Of a stretch of 64,000 nt of DNA, positions 26,047 through 34,864 are shown one piece after another. The position numbers were made by a program, and so were the translations under genes. Below the pieces are notes generated by a model, which saw only the letters and a program-made list of their open reading frames with translations, had not been told where the DNA came from and searched no databases. The first letter of the stretch is position 1. Every line of letters begins with the position of its first letter. The DNA lies in assembly GCA_016699735.1 (NCBI GenBank), contig CP065008.1:62001-126000 (forward strand). Reading direction: 5' to 3'. The stretch is from Alphaproteobacteria bacterium. GTDB lineage: Bacteria; Pseudomonadota; Alphaproteobacteria; Micavibrionales; Micavibrionaceae.

Positions 26047-26066
26047 GGCCGATATACGCAAAAAAA

Positions 26067-27209
26067 TTACTGTTCCGCAGCCTTCTTTTCACTCTCGGGC
26101 GCAGGCGGCGAAGCGGCAGCCTGCCCTTGAACGGTCCCCTGTACCTTTTCCGTGACCGAACGCCCGAGCTTCTTGACGGCGGCACTGGCCGCCCGCACCT
26201 GCTGCAAGGCCTGCGAAGCCGTCACGCCTTCATTATCATTCGCCCGCGCCTTGGTCACTGGCTCCTTGGATGCTCCCTTTTCACCAGGGCTGCCTCCGCC
26301 CCTGGCGTCCATCTCGCCGCCGTCCTTTTTACCGTTCTTCTTCGGATCCTTTGTGTAGTCTTTCCGCATCAGAATCCCGATGAGAGTCGCCAGCGTATTC
26401 TTCATCTCCTTGCGCGGCACGATCATATCGACCATCCCATGCGCCAGAAGATACTCGGCGGTTTGAAACCCTTCGGGCAGCTTCTCCCGAACCGTCTCCT
26501 TGATGACATTCGGTCCGGCAAACCCGATCTGCGCCCCCGGTTCGGCGATATGAATATCCCCGACCATGGCAAAGGACGCGCTCACACCCCCGGTCGTCGG
26601 ATCGGTGAGGATCACGATATACGGAAGCTTTGCCTCCTTAACCATTTCCACGGCAACCATCGTGCGCGGCATCTGGATCAGGGACAACATCCCCTCCTGC
26701 ATCCGCGCCCCGCCGGACGCGGGGATCACGATGAACGCACACTTCGAGCGCACCGCTTCCTCGGCAGCCTTGACGATCGCCTCGCCCACAGCCATGCCCA
26801 TCGAACCGCCCATAAAACTGAAATTGAACGCCGCAATCACAACGTCCAGCCCGCCGATGGTTCCCTTGGAGAGCGTAATCGCGTCACGCAGACCCGTTTT
26901 GGCCTGCGAACGCTTCATCCGGTCGATATACCGCTCCTTATCCTTGAACTTCAGAGGGTCGAGTTCTACCTTCGGAGTCTCAATCACCGCGTACTTGCCC
27001 CCATCGTACAGCATCGCCAGCCGGTCCTTGACTGGCAACCGCAGATGATGGTTGCAATAATGACAGACGTTGTAATTGGCGCCGAGATCGGTATGAAACA
27101 GCATCTTCTCGCACGACGGACACTTCGCCCAGAAATTATCCGGCACTTCCTTCTGCTCACCGACGATGGAGCGGATGCGCGGGGGAATAATGTTGGTCAG
27201 CCAGTTCAT
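26067..27209 (-). CDS. accD: Acetyl-CoA carboxylase carboxyltransferase subunit beta
   Basis: 380 residues. AccD and AccA transfer the carboxyl group from carboxybiotin to acetyl-CoA to make malonyl-CoA. The zinc ribbon is CPSCEKMLF and CHYCNHHL near residues 30-55. The catalytic domain has IPASGGARMQEGMLSLIQM and TDPTTGGVSASFAM. From about residue 285 there is a long, charged, low-complexity tail (DGGEMDARGGGSPGEKG and AAVKKLGRSV regions) not needed for catalysis and longer than in E. coli. It lies in the conserved trpA-accD-folC order. Confidence 0.95.
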   Translation of the reverse strand: MNWLTNIIPPRIRSIVGEQKEVPDNFWAKCPSCEKMLFHTDLGANYNVCHYCNHHLRLPVKDRLAMLYDGGKYAVIETPKVELDPLKFKDKERYIDRMKRSQAKTGLRDAITLSKGTIGGLDVVIAAFNFSFMGGSMGMAVGEAIVKAAEEAVRSKCAFIVIPASGGARMQEGMLSLIQMPRTMVAVEMVKEAKLPYIVILTDPTTGGVSASFAMVGDIHIAEPGAQIGFAGPNVIKETVREKLPEGFQTAEYLLAHGMVDMIVPRKEMKNTLATLIGILMRKDYTKDPKKNGKKDGGEMDARGGGSPGEKGASKEPVTKARANDNEGVTASQALQQVRAASAAVKKLGRSVTEKVQGTVQGQAAASPPAPESEKKAAEQ

Positions 27210-27286
27210 AGGATATCAAACCTTCAAAGCGGATGAAAGACACGCGCACTGGATCGGATTTACGCAATTCCACATCATCGTCAAGC

Positions 27287-28114
27287 TCACGCAGGGGACT
27301 TAAGAGCGGCGGAAAGGGCGCGGACATGATCCAGAACCGCCTTCATCTCGGGACCATCGGATGTGATTTTACCTGATTTTTCGCTCAGGAGGGCAACTTT
27401 TTCAACAATAGAAGAACCCACGACCACCGCATCCCCCAGCGCCGACATTTCCTGCGCGTCCTGGGGTGTCTTGATCCCGAACCCGATCGCCAAAGGCAGG
27501 TTGGTCTGGGAACGGACGTTCTCCAGATGCCCGCGCACGGCCTCCAGATCAGCTTTCGCCGCTCCGGTAATCCCGGTAATCGACACGTAATAAAGAAACC
27601 CGGTCGCCCCGTCCGTGATTTTTTCAAGACGCTGCGAATCGCTTGTCGGAGCGATCAAACGGATCATATCGACGAACTGGTTCCCCACGGCTTCGCGCAC
27701 CTGTTGATCTTCCTCCGGGGGCAGATCGACGATGATCACGCCGTCCACGCCGGAATCCGCGCAGTCCAGCGCAAACTTATCGACGCCGTATCGGTAAATA
27801 GGGTTTGCATATCCCATCAGCACCAGCGGAGTTTTTGCATTCTCTTTTCGAAACGAACGGACCAGTTCAAAAATTTTCGGCAACGTGGTTCCGGCGGCCA
27901 GAGCGCGTTGCCCCGATTTTTGAATCACGGGTCCGTCCGCCATCGGGTCGGAGAACGGCATCCCGATTTCGAGTATGTCCGCCCCGCATCCGGGCAAGGC
28001 CTTAAGGATCGCAAGACTGGTGTCCGGGTCGGGATCGCCGCCCATAACAAAGGTAATCAACCCCTTGCGCTTTTCCGCCTTCAGCGTGTCGAATGTTTGC
28101 GCCAGACGCCTCAT
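27287..28114 (-). CDS. trpA: Tryptophan synthase alpha chain
   Basis: 275 residues. TrpA cleaves indole-3-glycerol phosphate to indole. The catalytic Glu is in ADILEIGMPFSDPMADGP, and the second acid region is GVIIVDLPPEED. The phosphate-binding loop is PLAIGFGIKTP and the C-terminal VVGSSIVEKV is present. Its ATG overlaps the stop of the GyrI-like gene by four bases, so translation is coupled to that gene rather than directly to trpB. Confidence 0.96.
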   Translation of the reverse strand: MRRLAQTFDTLKAEKRKGLITFVMGGDPDPDTSLAILKALPGCGADILEIGMPFSDPMADGPVIQKSGQRALAAGTTLPKIFELVRSFRKENAKTPLVLMGYANPIYRYGVDKFALDCADSGVDGVIIVDLPPEEDQQVREAVGNQFVDMIRLIAPTSDSQRLEKITDGATGFLYYVSITGITGAAKADLEAVRGHLENVRSQTNLPLAIGFGIKTPQDAQEMSALGDAVVVGSSIVEKVALLSEKSGKITSDGPEMKAVLDHVRALSAALKSPA

Positions 28115-28617
28115 GAATCCTGCCCGTTCAATCCGATATAAACCAGAACCTCATGGATTCCATCCTCAAAAAACCGCGGCCCGTAAAGCTCGAAATCGGT
28201 GCGGAACGCCCGCTCCAGATCGCTGGCCCACACCGCCTGCCACGTCTCGATCAGATTCTGCGGCTGCGCCCCCCGCGAACACAAAGAGGCATAATCCCCG
28301 CGCTCCACCTGCACTGTGTAAAGCCCGCCATGGGCGGAACCCGCAGCCTCATCGACCGCATAACCAAGCGTCAGGCGGTAGGGTTGCGTATGATCCCCCG
28401 CATAATCCGAATAAACCGCGTAAATCACATCGCTGGCCCGCTCGGGAATACGCTGTCCCAGCTGCCCGGTAAAGAAATCCTGCCACAGCGCATTGATATC
28501 ATCCGCAGCCCGCCCCTGCGCGTTGCTGATCACGGCGCTGATTCCGCGCACCGTAAACGCCGGAAGATGTTCCAGTCCGGCTTTAAGCTCATAGCGCATC
28601 GCCTTCTCGGAACTCAT
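28111..28617 (-). CDS. GyrI-like/AraC effector-binding domain protein inside the trp operon
   Basis: 168 residues. The order LEHLPAFTVRGISAVISN, then a helix with INALWQDFF, then YAVYSDYAGD and a late DFELYGPRFFEDG with VLVYIGL, is the two-repeat fold of GyrI-like small-molecule-binding domains (also found fused to AraC and MerR regulators). No DNA-binding domain is present. It overlaps trpB and trpA by four bases on each side, so it is co-translated with them. It may bind an aromatic compound and act on tryptophan synthesis or protect against a toxic ligand; this is inference from position. Confidence 0.8.
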   Translation of the reverse strand: MSSEKAMRYELKAGLEHLPAFTVRGISAVISNAQGRAADDINALWQDFFTGQLGQRIPERASDVIYAVYSDYAGDHTQPYRLTLGYAVDEAAGSAHGGLYTVQVERGDYASLCSRGAQPQNLIETWQAVWASDLERAFRTDFELYGPRFFEDGIHEVLVYIGLNGQDS

Positions 28618-29837
28618 ATTTTGACCCCGAGTTTTTCGGCAACCGTAAAAATATCCTTATCGCCCCGCCCGCACAGATTCATGATGATATGCTGGTCGCT
28701 CGGAAGTGTTCCGGCGATTTTCGCAACGTGCGCGAACGCGTGGGCAGGCTCAAGAGCGGGAATAATTCCCTCCAGCTTCGCGCACAGTTGGAACGCCTCC
28801 AAGGCCTCCTGATCGGTCACCGAAACATATTCAACACGCTTATGATCGAAAAGCCAGGCGTGCTCCGGCCCGATTCCCGGATAATCAAGGCCCGCCGAAA
28901 TCGAGTGCGCGTCCGTGATCTGCCCGTCCGTATCCTGCAGGAAATAACTGCTCATCCCGTGCAGGATGCCGGGCAGTCCGCCGCTCAGGCTGGCTGCGTG
29001 TTCGCCGCTCTCAATCCCGTGTCCGCCCGCCTCGACGCCGATCATCTTCACGCCGGAATCGTCAAGGAACGGATAGAAAAGTCCCAGCGCGTTCGAACCT
29101 CCGCCGATACACGCCACCAGAATATCCGGCAATCCGCCATAGCGGTCCTGGAATTGCTCACGCACCTCCTTGCCGATGATCGACTGGAAATCCCGCACCA
29201 TCATGGGGTACGGGTGCGGCCCCGCCACCGTACCGATCAGGTAATAAGTCTCCTGCACATTCGAGACCCAGTCACGCAGCGCCTCGTTCATCGCATCCTT
29301 GAGCGTCCCCGTACCCGACGAAACCGAACGCACCTCCGCGCCCAGCAGTTTCATACGGAACACATTCGGCGCCTGACGCTGAATATCCGTCTCGCCCATG
29401 AAAATCGTGCAGGGTAGATCGAACAGAGCGCACACGGTCGCCGTCGCTACCCCATGCTGCCCCGCCCCGGTCTCGGCGATAATGCGCTTCTTGCCCATGC
29501 GCTGCGCCAGCAGTATCTGCCCGACGCAGTGATTGATCTTGTGCGCCCCGGTATGATTCAACTCGTCGCGCTTGAAGTAAATCTGCGCTCCGCCGAAATG
29601 CTTCGTGGCCTTTTCCGCATGATAGAGCGGCGAAGGCCGCCCGATATAATGCTTGGCGTATTTATCGAACTCGACCCAGAACTTGATATCGTCCCGCGCC
29701 TCCAGGTAGGCCTTCTCGACCTCAAGGATCAGCGGCATCAGCGTCTCGGCGACAAAGCGCCCGCCATAAGGCCCGAAATGCCCCCGCTCATCAGGAGCGC
29801 GGCGGAATGAGGCGGGGCGTTTGAGTTCGCTGGTCAT
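28614..29837 (-). CDS. trpB: Tryptophan synthase beta chain
   Basis: 407 residues. TrpB condenses indole with serine using pyridoxal phosphate. The cofactor lysine is in HTGAHKINHCVGQ, the catalytic region is ETGAGQHGVATATV, and the phosphate-binding loop is ACIGGGSNALGLF. The first residues read RAPDERGHFGPYGGRFV, as usual. It is separated from trpF by 90 bp, so it may have its own transcript start, and it overlaps the next gene by four bases. Confidence 0.97.
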   Translation of the reverse strand: MTSELKRPASFRRAPDERGHFGPYGGRFVAETLMPLILEVEKAYLEARDDIKFWVEFDKYAKHYIGRPSPLYHAEKATKHFGGAQIYFKRDELNHTGAHKINHCVGQILLAQRMGKKRIIAETGAGQHGVATATVCALFDLPCTIFMGETDIQRQAPNVFRMKLLGAEVRSVSSGTGTLKDAMNEALRDWVSNVQETYYLIGTVAGPHPYPMMVRDFQSIIGKEVREQFQDRYGGLPDILVACIGGGSNALGLFYPFLDDSGVKMIGVEAGGHGIESGEHAASLSGGLPGILHGMSSYFLQDTDGQITDAHSISAGLDYPGIGPEHAWLFDHKRVEYVSVTDQEALEAFQLCAKLEGIIPALEPAHAFAHVAKIAGTLPSDQHIIMNLCGRGDKDIFTVAEKLGVKI

Positions 29838-29927
29838 GACGGCGGTTATAGCCTGTTTTAAAGGGCAAGGAAAATCTATTTTTCAGCAAGACGGAGGGTT
29901 TCGAAAAGAGAAATACGGGGTCACAGA

Positions 29928-30590
29928 CTAATACAAGGATTTGATTTTATTGATAAATTCTTTGATTTTTACGGCATCCTTCACCCCGCGCACCGACTCG
30001 ACACCCGACGAAACATCCACCGCATCGGGACGCAGAACGCCAAGCGCCTCCGAAATATTATCCACGTTAAGACCGCCCGAAAGCATCCACGGCTTGGAAA
30101 AACGCCGCCCCTCAAGCAACCGCCAATCGAAGGTTTTCCCTGTCCCGCCCGGCAAATTCGAATCGACGGGTTTCGCATCGAACAACAACCAGTCCGACAC
30201 CGCCTCATAAGCGGCAACAAGGTTAAAATCGAGCGCAGGCGTCACAGGTAAAGCCTTGATAACAGGAAGATTGTAGATTTCGCCCACAACCCGCACCCGC
30301 TCCGGCGTCTCGGAACCGTGCAACTGAATCATATCAAGCGCAACACGCCCCAAAACCTCCTCAAGAGTCTGATCGGAAGGATCGACGAACAGCCCGACCG
30401 TCGAAACCTTTTTCGATACGCGATAACCTTTAACGATTGCGGCTAAATTTTTCGCCGCACCGGCATCGACATGGCGTGGCGAAGGCGGATAAAACACCAG
30501 CCCGATAAAATCCGCCCCGGCCTCCAAAGCCGCAGACAGCGTCTCCTCCTCACGCAGCCCGCAGATCTTGACGAGAGGCGCAGAACTCAT
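29928..30590 (-). CDS. trpF: Phosphoribosylanthranilate isomerase
   Basis: 220 residues. TrpF isomerises N-(5-phosphoribosyl)anthranilate to CdRP. The catalytic Cys is in VKICGLREEETL, the segment DFIGLVFYPPSPRHV follows, and the acid and phosphate-site parts are IQLHGSETPERV and LSGGLNVDNISEAL. The true start is the ATG at 30590, which overlaps the pyrF stop as ATGA; the longer open frame upstream is only a shadow of pyrF. Confidence 0.95.
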   Translation of the reverse strand: MSSAPLVKICGLREEETLSAALEAGADFIGLVFYPPSPRHVDAGAAKNLAAIVKGYRVSKKVSTVGLFVDPSDQTLEEVLGRVALDMIQLHGSETPERVRVVGEIYNLPVIKALPVTPALDFNLVAAYEAVSDWLLFDAKPVDSNLPGGTGKTFDWRLLEGRRFSKPWMLSGGLNVDNISEALGVLRPDAVDVSSGVESVRGVKDAVKIKEFINKIKSLY

Positions 30591-31297
30591 CGCAAGCTGT
30601 TGAGGATATCGCGGGCCGCCTGATCGGGCCGCTCCGCGCCGGTGATCGGTCGGCCGATCGCCAGGTGACTCGCCCCGGCCTTGACGGCTTGATCGGGAGT
30701 CATGACCCGTTTCTGATCCCCCGCCGCCGCGCCTTCCGGCCGTATACCCGGCACCATAAGGATGAAGTCCGGCCCGCAAAGGGAACGCAGCCGCTTGATC
30801 TCATGCGCCGAACAGACGACCCCGTCCAGCCCCGCCTCCCGCGCCAGAAGCGCCAGCTGCTCCACCCGGTCGCTCAGCCCCGGCTTCAAACCGATCTGCG
30901 CGATATTATCCTCCTCAAGACTGGTCAGAACCGTCACGCCCAGAAGCTTGGTCTCCGGCGCGCAAACCGCCTTCGCCGCCCGCATCATCTCGATCCCGCC
31001 GCTGGCATGGACATTAAGATAAGCGGGCCGCACCCGCAGACACGCCGCCCGCACCGCCCCCGCAACGGTATTCGGAATATCATGATACTTGAGATCGAGG
31101 AACAACTGCGCCCCGCCGGATTCCTGCATGACGCGCAAAACCCCCTCCAGCCCGTTCGCGTTGAAAAACTCAAGCCCCAGCTTGATTCCCCCGGTGACAG
31201 GGCCGACCATGCGCGAAAGCGCGATGGCATGAGGCAGATCGGCGGTATCGAGGGCACAAAAAATCTCTGGTTTGCGAAGGTCCGGGGTGCGGGCCAT
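30587..31297 (-). CDS. pyrF: Orotidine 5'-phosphate decarboxylase
   Basis: 236 residues. PyrF makes UMP from OMP. The catalytic triad segment is LFLDLKYHDIPNTV, with earlier FCALDTAD and KLGLEFF. The phosphate-binding end is VPGIRPEG and LAIGRPITGA. I prefer the ATG at 31297 (GGAG eight bases upstream) over one at 31309. It is coupled to trpF by a 4-bp overlap, an order common in alphaproteobacteria. Confidence 0.95.
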   Translation of the reverse strand: MARTPDLRKPEIFCALDTADLPHAIALSRMVGPVTGGIKLGLEFFNANGLEGVLRVMQESGGAQLFLDLKYHDIPNTVAGAVRAACLRVRPAYLNVHASGGIEMMRAAKAVCAPETKLLGVTVLTSLEEDNIAQIGLKPGLSDRVEQLALLAREAGLDGVVCSAHEIKRLRSLCGPDFILMVPGIRPEGAAAGDQKRVMTPDQAVKAGASHLAIGRPITGAERPDQAARDILNSLR

Positions 31298-31326
31298 GAA
31301 AATCTCCATAATTAAGGTGAAAAGCG

Positions 31327-31671
31327 CTAGGTCGCTCGGGTGGATAAAACCGGCAAAAGCTCATGCGTGGGCGAAACAGGTGCAGAAGCGGTCCTTGCCT
31401 CGGACACCTCCACCTTCTTTTTCAGGGTTTTGAGTTCCTTCCTCTGCTTTCGCCGCTCAGACCGCAAGCGCCCCATATTGAGCCACACGACGAACCCGCC
31501 GACAACAAATCCCGCAGCCATAAACCCCAAAGCGACGAGATAAACCGGAAGCGTAACCGAATCATCTCCGATAGGATTCCAATACACCGTAAGGTCATGA
31601 CGGTTCAGAACGGCGAAAACCGCCGCCGTAAAGGTCACAGCAAACCCGAGGATCCAGCGGACGATAAACAT
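31327..31671 (-). CDS. LapA-domain (DUF1049) inner-membrane protein
   Basis: 114 residues. Two membrane helices (FIVRWILGFAVTFTAAVFAV and LPVYLVALGFMAAGFVVGGF) bracket a short loop with the family-typical NRHDLTVYWNP. They are followed by a basic cytoplasmic coiled coil (LRSERRKQRKELKTLKKK). In E. coli the relative LapA works with LapB in LPS assembly; in alphaproteobacteria this gene commonly lies between ihfB and pyrF, as here. GGGAG lies just before the ATG, one base after the ihfB stop. Confidence 0.88.
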   Translation of the reverse strand: MFIVRWILGFAVTFTAAVFAVLNRHDLTVYWNPIGDDSVTLPVYLVALGFMAAGFVVGGFVVWLNMGRLRSERRKQRKELKTLKKKVEVSEARTASAPVSPTHELLPVLSTRAT

Positions 31672-31672
31672 A

Positions 31673-31954
31673 TCAGCTCCCGTTGAGCTTTTCGCGCAGG
31701 GCTTTTCCCGTCTTGAAGAACGGCAGGCGCTTGGCATCCACCTCGACCGTCTCCCCGGTGCGCGGGTTGCGCCCGGTACGCGAGGCGCGTTCCTTGACCG
31801 AAAACGCCCCGAAACCACGCAGTTCCACGCGGTCGCCGCGGGCCAGCGCGTCGGTGATCTCGTTAAAAACCGTATCCACGATCTTCTCGATATCGCGCAG
31901 ATACAGATGGGGGTTCATATCCGCCAGACGCTGAATGAGTTCAGATTTAGTCAT
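31673..31954 (-). CDS. ihfB: Integration host factor subunit beta
   Basis: 93 residues. The HU/IHF fold begins MTKSELIQRLADMNPHL. The DNA-contacting arm is RTGRNPRTGETVEV, with the Pro that intercalates at the kink, and the GFGAFSVKERA strand precedes it. IHF bends DNA in recombination and transcription. The start at 31954 gives the standard protein; the longer open frame upstream has no support. It follows rpsA, a widely conserved order. Confidence 0.96.
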   Translation of the reverse strand: MTKSELIQRLADMNPHLYLRDIEKIVDTVFNEITDALARGDRVELRGFGAFSVKERASRTGRNPRTGETVEVDAKRLPFFKTGKALREKLNGS

Positions 31955-32120
31955 AATCAAAAACCTCTGTCGCCAGCCGAAAAAAGCTGAGACTATTCTT
32001 TCTTCAATCACCGATAGATTGCCCCAAGAATCGGGGGGGCGTCAAGCAAAACCCATTGATAGAAAAGAGATTTTTATTCCTTCCTTGGCGCTAAGTGAAA
32101 AACGCAGGGATAAGCAAAAT

Positions 32121-32148
32121 AAAAAAAAGCCGCAGAGCTGCGGCTTTT
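32121..32148 (-). terminator. Rho-independent terminator after rpsA
   Basis: Minus-strand stem AAAAGCCGCA/TGCGGCTTTT with a 4-nt loop and a following T run (A run on the plus strand at 32121-32128). It separates rpsA from ihfB, so ihfB must have its own promoter or rely on readthrough. Confidence 0.9.
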
Positions 32149-32176
32149 CTTGGATTCCTCAAAGACCCGAAGTGAC

Positions 32177-33982
32177 TCACTCTTCTTCAGGGGTATCGGA
32201 AAATTTCTTGGCGGACGTCCGCGTCTTCTTCGGCTTGTCCTCGCCATCTTTGTCCTTGGCGGCTTTTTTCGAGGCCTTGCTGTCCTTCTCCTGAAGAGCC
32301 GCGCCCAGAATATCGCCCAGAGAAGCACCGCTTTCGGTCGAACCGTAATCCTTCATCGCCTGCTTGTCTTCGTCGATTTCGCGGGCTTTGATGGACAGAG
32401 TGACTTTACGGGCCTTGCCTTCGATGCTGATGACCTTGGCGTCAACCTTCTCGCCGACGGCGAAACGGTCGGGACGCTGCTCGGAACGCTCGCGGGACAG
32501 ATCGGATTTCTTGATCGTTCCCGACATACCGTTGCCCAGAGTAACCTCGATCCCCTTGTCGTTGATCTCGGAAACCGTACAGGTAACAACGGACCCCTTC
32601 GCCAGACCTGTAACGGTCCCTTCGTAAGGATCGGCGGTCAGCTGCTTGATGCCAAGAGCCACGCGTTCCCGGTCGGGTTCCAGCTCAAGGATCTTCGCCT
32701 TGACCATATCGCCCTTCTTGTACGCCTTGAGCGCCTCGGCAGTGTTGTCTTCCCACGAAACGTCGGAAAGATGGACCATGCCGTCGATTTCGCTGGTCAG
32801 GCCGACAAACAGGCCGAATTCCGTTGTATTGCGGATTTCGCCCTCGATAATGTCCCCAACCTTGCTTTCGGCAGCATACTTCGTCCATGGATTCTCCTGG
32901 CACTGCTTGAGGCCAAGCGAAATCCGGCGCTTCTCGGGATCGACGTCCAGAACCGCGACTTCCACTTCCTGAGAGGTCGCAACGATTTTTCCGGGATGGA
33001 TGTTTTTCTTCGTCCACGACATTTCCGAGACGTGAACAAGCCCTTCGATCCCCTCTTCCAGCTCGACGAACGCGCCGTAATCGGTGATGTTGCTGATCCG
33101 TCCCTTGAACCGAGCACCGACGGCGTACTTGTCCTTGACGCCTTGCCACGGATCGGATTCGAGTTGCTTGATCCCAAGCGAAATCCGCTGCGTTTCCTGA
33201 TTGTAACGGATGACCTGCACCTTGACCGTCTGACCCAGTTGCAGAACCTCCGACGGGTGGTTCACGCGCTTCCAGGAAATGTCGGTAACGTGCAGAAGCC
33301 CGTCCACACCGCCCAGATCGACGAACGCGCCGTAATCGGTGATGTTCTTGACCACACCTTCCAGAATTTGTCCCTCGCTCAGGCTCTCCAGCAGATCGCT
33401 GCGGGCCGATTCGCGGGATTCCTCAAGAATGGCGCGGCGCGAAACCACGATATTCCCGCGGGCGCGGTCCATTTTAAGAATACGGAACGGCTGCGGCGTG
33501 TTCATCAGCGGGCTGACATCGCGCACGGGGCGGATATCCACTTGCGAACCGGGCAGGAACGCAACCGCGCCGCCCAGATCGACGATAAACCCGCCTTTAA
33601 CGCGGCCATTGATAACGCCGGTAACGCGCTCGGCCTTCTCGCAGGCCTTCTCCAGCTCGATCCAGACTTCCTCGCGCCGGGCTTTTTCACGCGACAGGCT
33701 GGTCTGACCCTCATGCCCTTCGATACGCTCGACGAACACCTCGACGGTGTCCCCGACTTTGATTTCCGGGTCTTCGCCCGGACGGGCAAATTCCCGCAGG
33801 CTGACGCGGCCTTCGGATTTCAGGCCGACGTCAATAACGGCAACCCCATCCTCGACGGCGACGATCGTCCCGTTGACGACGCATCCTTCGAATTTAGTCT
33901 GTCCTCTCAGCGATTCAGTCAGAAGCGCTGCGAACTCCATGGATTCTTCATTGTCTTTAAGATTTGCGGCTTTATGCGCCAT
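32177..33982 (-). CDS. rpsA: 30S ribosomal protein S1
   Basis: 601 residues with six S1 RNA-binding repeats. Each ends near segments such as GVVKNITDYGAFVDLGGVDGLLH, seen in repeated variants (ITDYGAFVELEEGIEGLVH, TTEFGLFVGLTSEIDGMVH). S1 helps load mRNA on the 30S subunit. The C-terminus is acidic-basic low complexity (SKKAAKDKDGEDK). AAAGGA lies eight bases before the ATG. It follows cmk, the usual aroA-cmk-rpsA-ihfB order. Confidence 0.97.
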   Translation of the reverse strand: MAHKAANLKDNEESMEFAALLTESLRGQTKFEGCVVNGTIVAVEDGVAVIDVGLKSEGRVSLREFARPGEDPEIKVGDTVEVFVERIEGHEGQTSLSREKARREEVWIELEKACEKAERVTGVINGRVKGGFIVDLGGAVAFLPGSQVDIRPVRDVSPLMNTPQPFRILKMDRARGNIVVSRRAILEESRESARSDLLESLSEGQILEGVVKNITDYGAFVDLGGVDGLLHVTDISWKRVNHPSEVLQLGQTVKVQVIRYNQETQRISLGIKQLESDPWQGVKDKYAVGARFKGRISNITDYGAFVELEEGIEGLVHVSEMSWTKKNIHPGKIVATSQEVEVAVLDVDPEKRRISLGLKQCQENPWTKYAAESKVGDIIEGEIRNTTEFGLFVGLTSEIDGMVHLSDVSWEDNTAEALKAYKKGDMVKAKILELEPDRERVALGIKQLTADPYEGTVTGLAKGSVVTCTVSEINDKGIEVTLGNGMSGTIKKSDLSRERSEQRPDRFAVGEKVDAKVISIEGKARKVTLSIKAREIDEDKQAMKDYGSTESGASLGDILGAALQEKDSKASKKAAKDKDGEDKPKKTRTSAKKFSDTPEEE

Positions 33983-34101
33983 AGTTTTAGTCCTTTCAGA
34001 TGTAAAGTCCCCGTCCTACGGCCCTGAATCTATGCCAGCGGCTCGTGAACGGAAGATTCTAGCGCAATATTATCGCTGTAACGGGGAAAAGCGGTCCGGC
34101 T

Positions 34102-34794
34102 TCAAAGACAGGAGCGGTTGAGAGTTTCCTCGACAACCTGCAGGGCTGTTTCCAGAACCGCCGCCGCCGAAAGTCCCGTCGTGTCAAGCACCACGGCATC
34201 GTCGGCAGGGCGGAGAGGGGCAGCCTTGCGCCCGGAATCACGCTCGTCGCGGTTACGCATATCCGCTAAAACGGCTTCATATTTAGCCTCTATGCCCTTG
34301 GATTGCAACTCTTTCCTGCGCCTTTCGGCCCGGATTTCGGTTTGGGCCGTAACGAACAGCTTCACATCCGCCTGCGGACAGATCACCGTGCCGATATCCC
34401 GCCCGTCCAGAACCGCGCCGCGAAAGCCTTTTCCGGGCTTTTCCGCGAACCCGCGCTGTATCGAAACCAGCGCCTCCCGCACCGAAGGAAACGCCGCCAC
34501 AACCGAAGCCCCCTCGGCCACCGCCTCGCTCCGCAACAGGGGATTACTAAGAACACCAAGCCCCTGCGGCCCGCGCAACTCTTCCTGCAACCGCTCGCAA
34601 CCGATCAGAGCCTCCAATTCCAGAGCGCAATCCCCGCCCGCCTGCAAAACCGCGAAGGCGACAGCCCGGTAGAGCGCCCCCGTATCCATATAGGCATAGT
34701 CCAGACGCTCGGCCAAAGCGCGGGCCAGCGTCCCCTTCCCGCTGGCCGCAGGACCGTCGATGGCAATCACGATATTTTTCCGGCCCCGTTTCAT
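34102..34794 (-). CDS. cmk: Cytidylate kinase
   Basis: 230 residues. The P-loop is IAIDGPAASGKGTLAR, followed by the CMP-binding LDYAYMDTGALYRAVA, and later the segments DGRDIGTVICPQADVKLFV and RDERDSGR. Cmk phosphorylates CMP and dCMP. It is divergent from the unknown lipoprotein-like gene at 34865, which separates it from aroA, its usual neighbour. Confidence 0.96.
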   Translation of the reverse strand: MKRGRKNIVIAIDGPAASGKGTLARALAERLDYAYMDTGALYRAVAFAVLQAGGDCALELEALIGCERLQEELRGPQGLGVLSNPLLRSEAVAEGASVVAAFPSVREALVSIQRGFAEKPGKGFRGAVLDGRDIGTVICPQADVKLFVTAQTEIRAERRRKELQSKGIEAKYEAVLADMRNRDERDSGRKAAPLRPADDAVVLDTTGLSAAAVLETALQVVEETLNRSCL

Positions 34795-34864
34795 GGTGTG
34801 ACAGATTACCAGCCTCCCCTATTTTTACAATTGCCAAGCCGCAACACTTGCGAAAGGATAGGGT

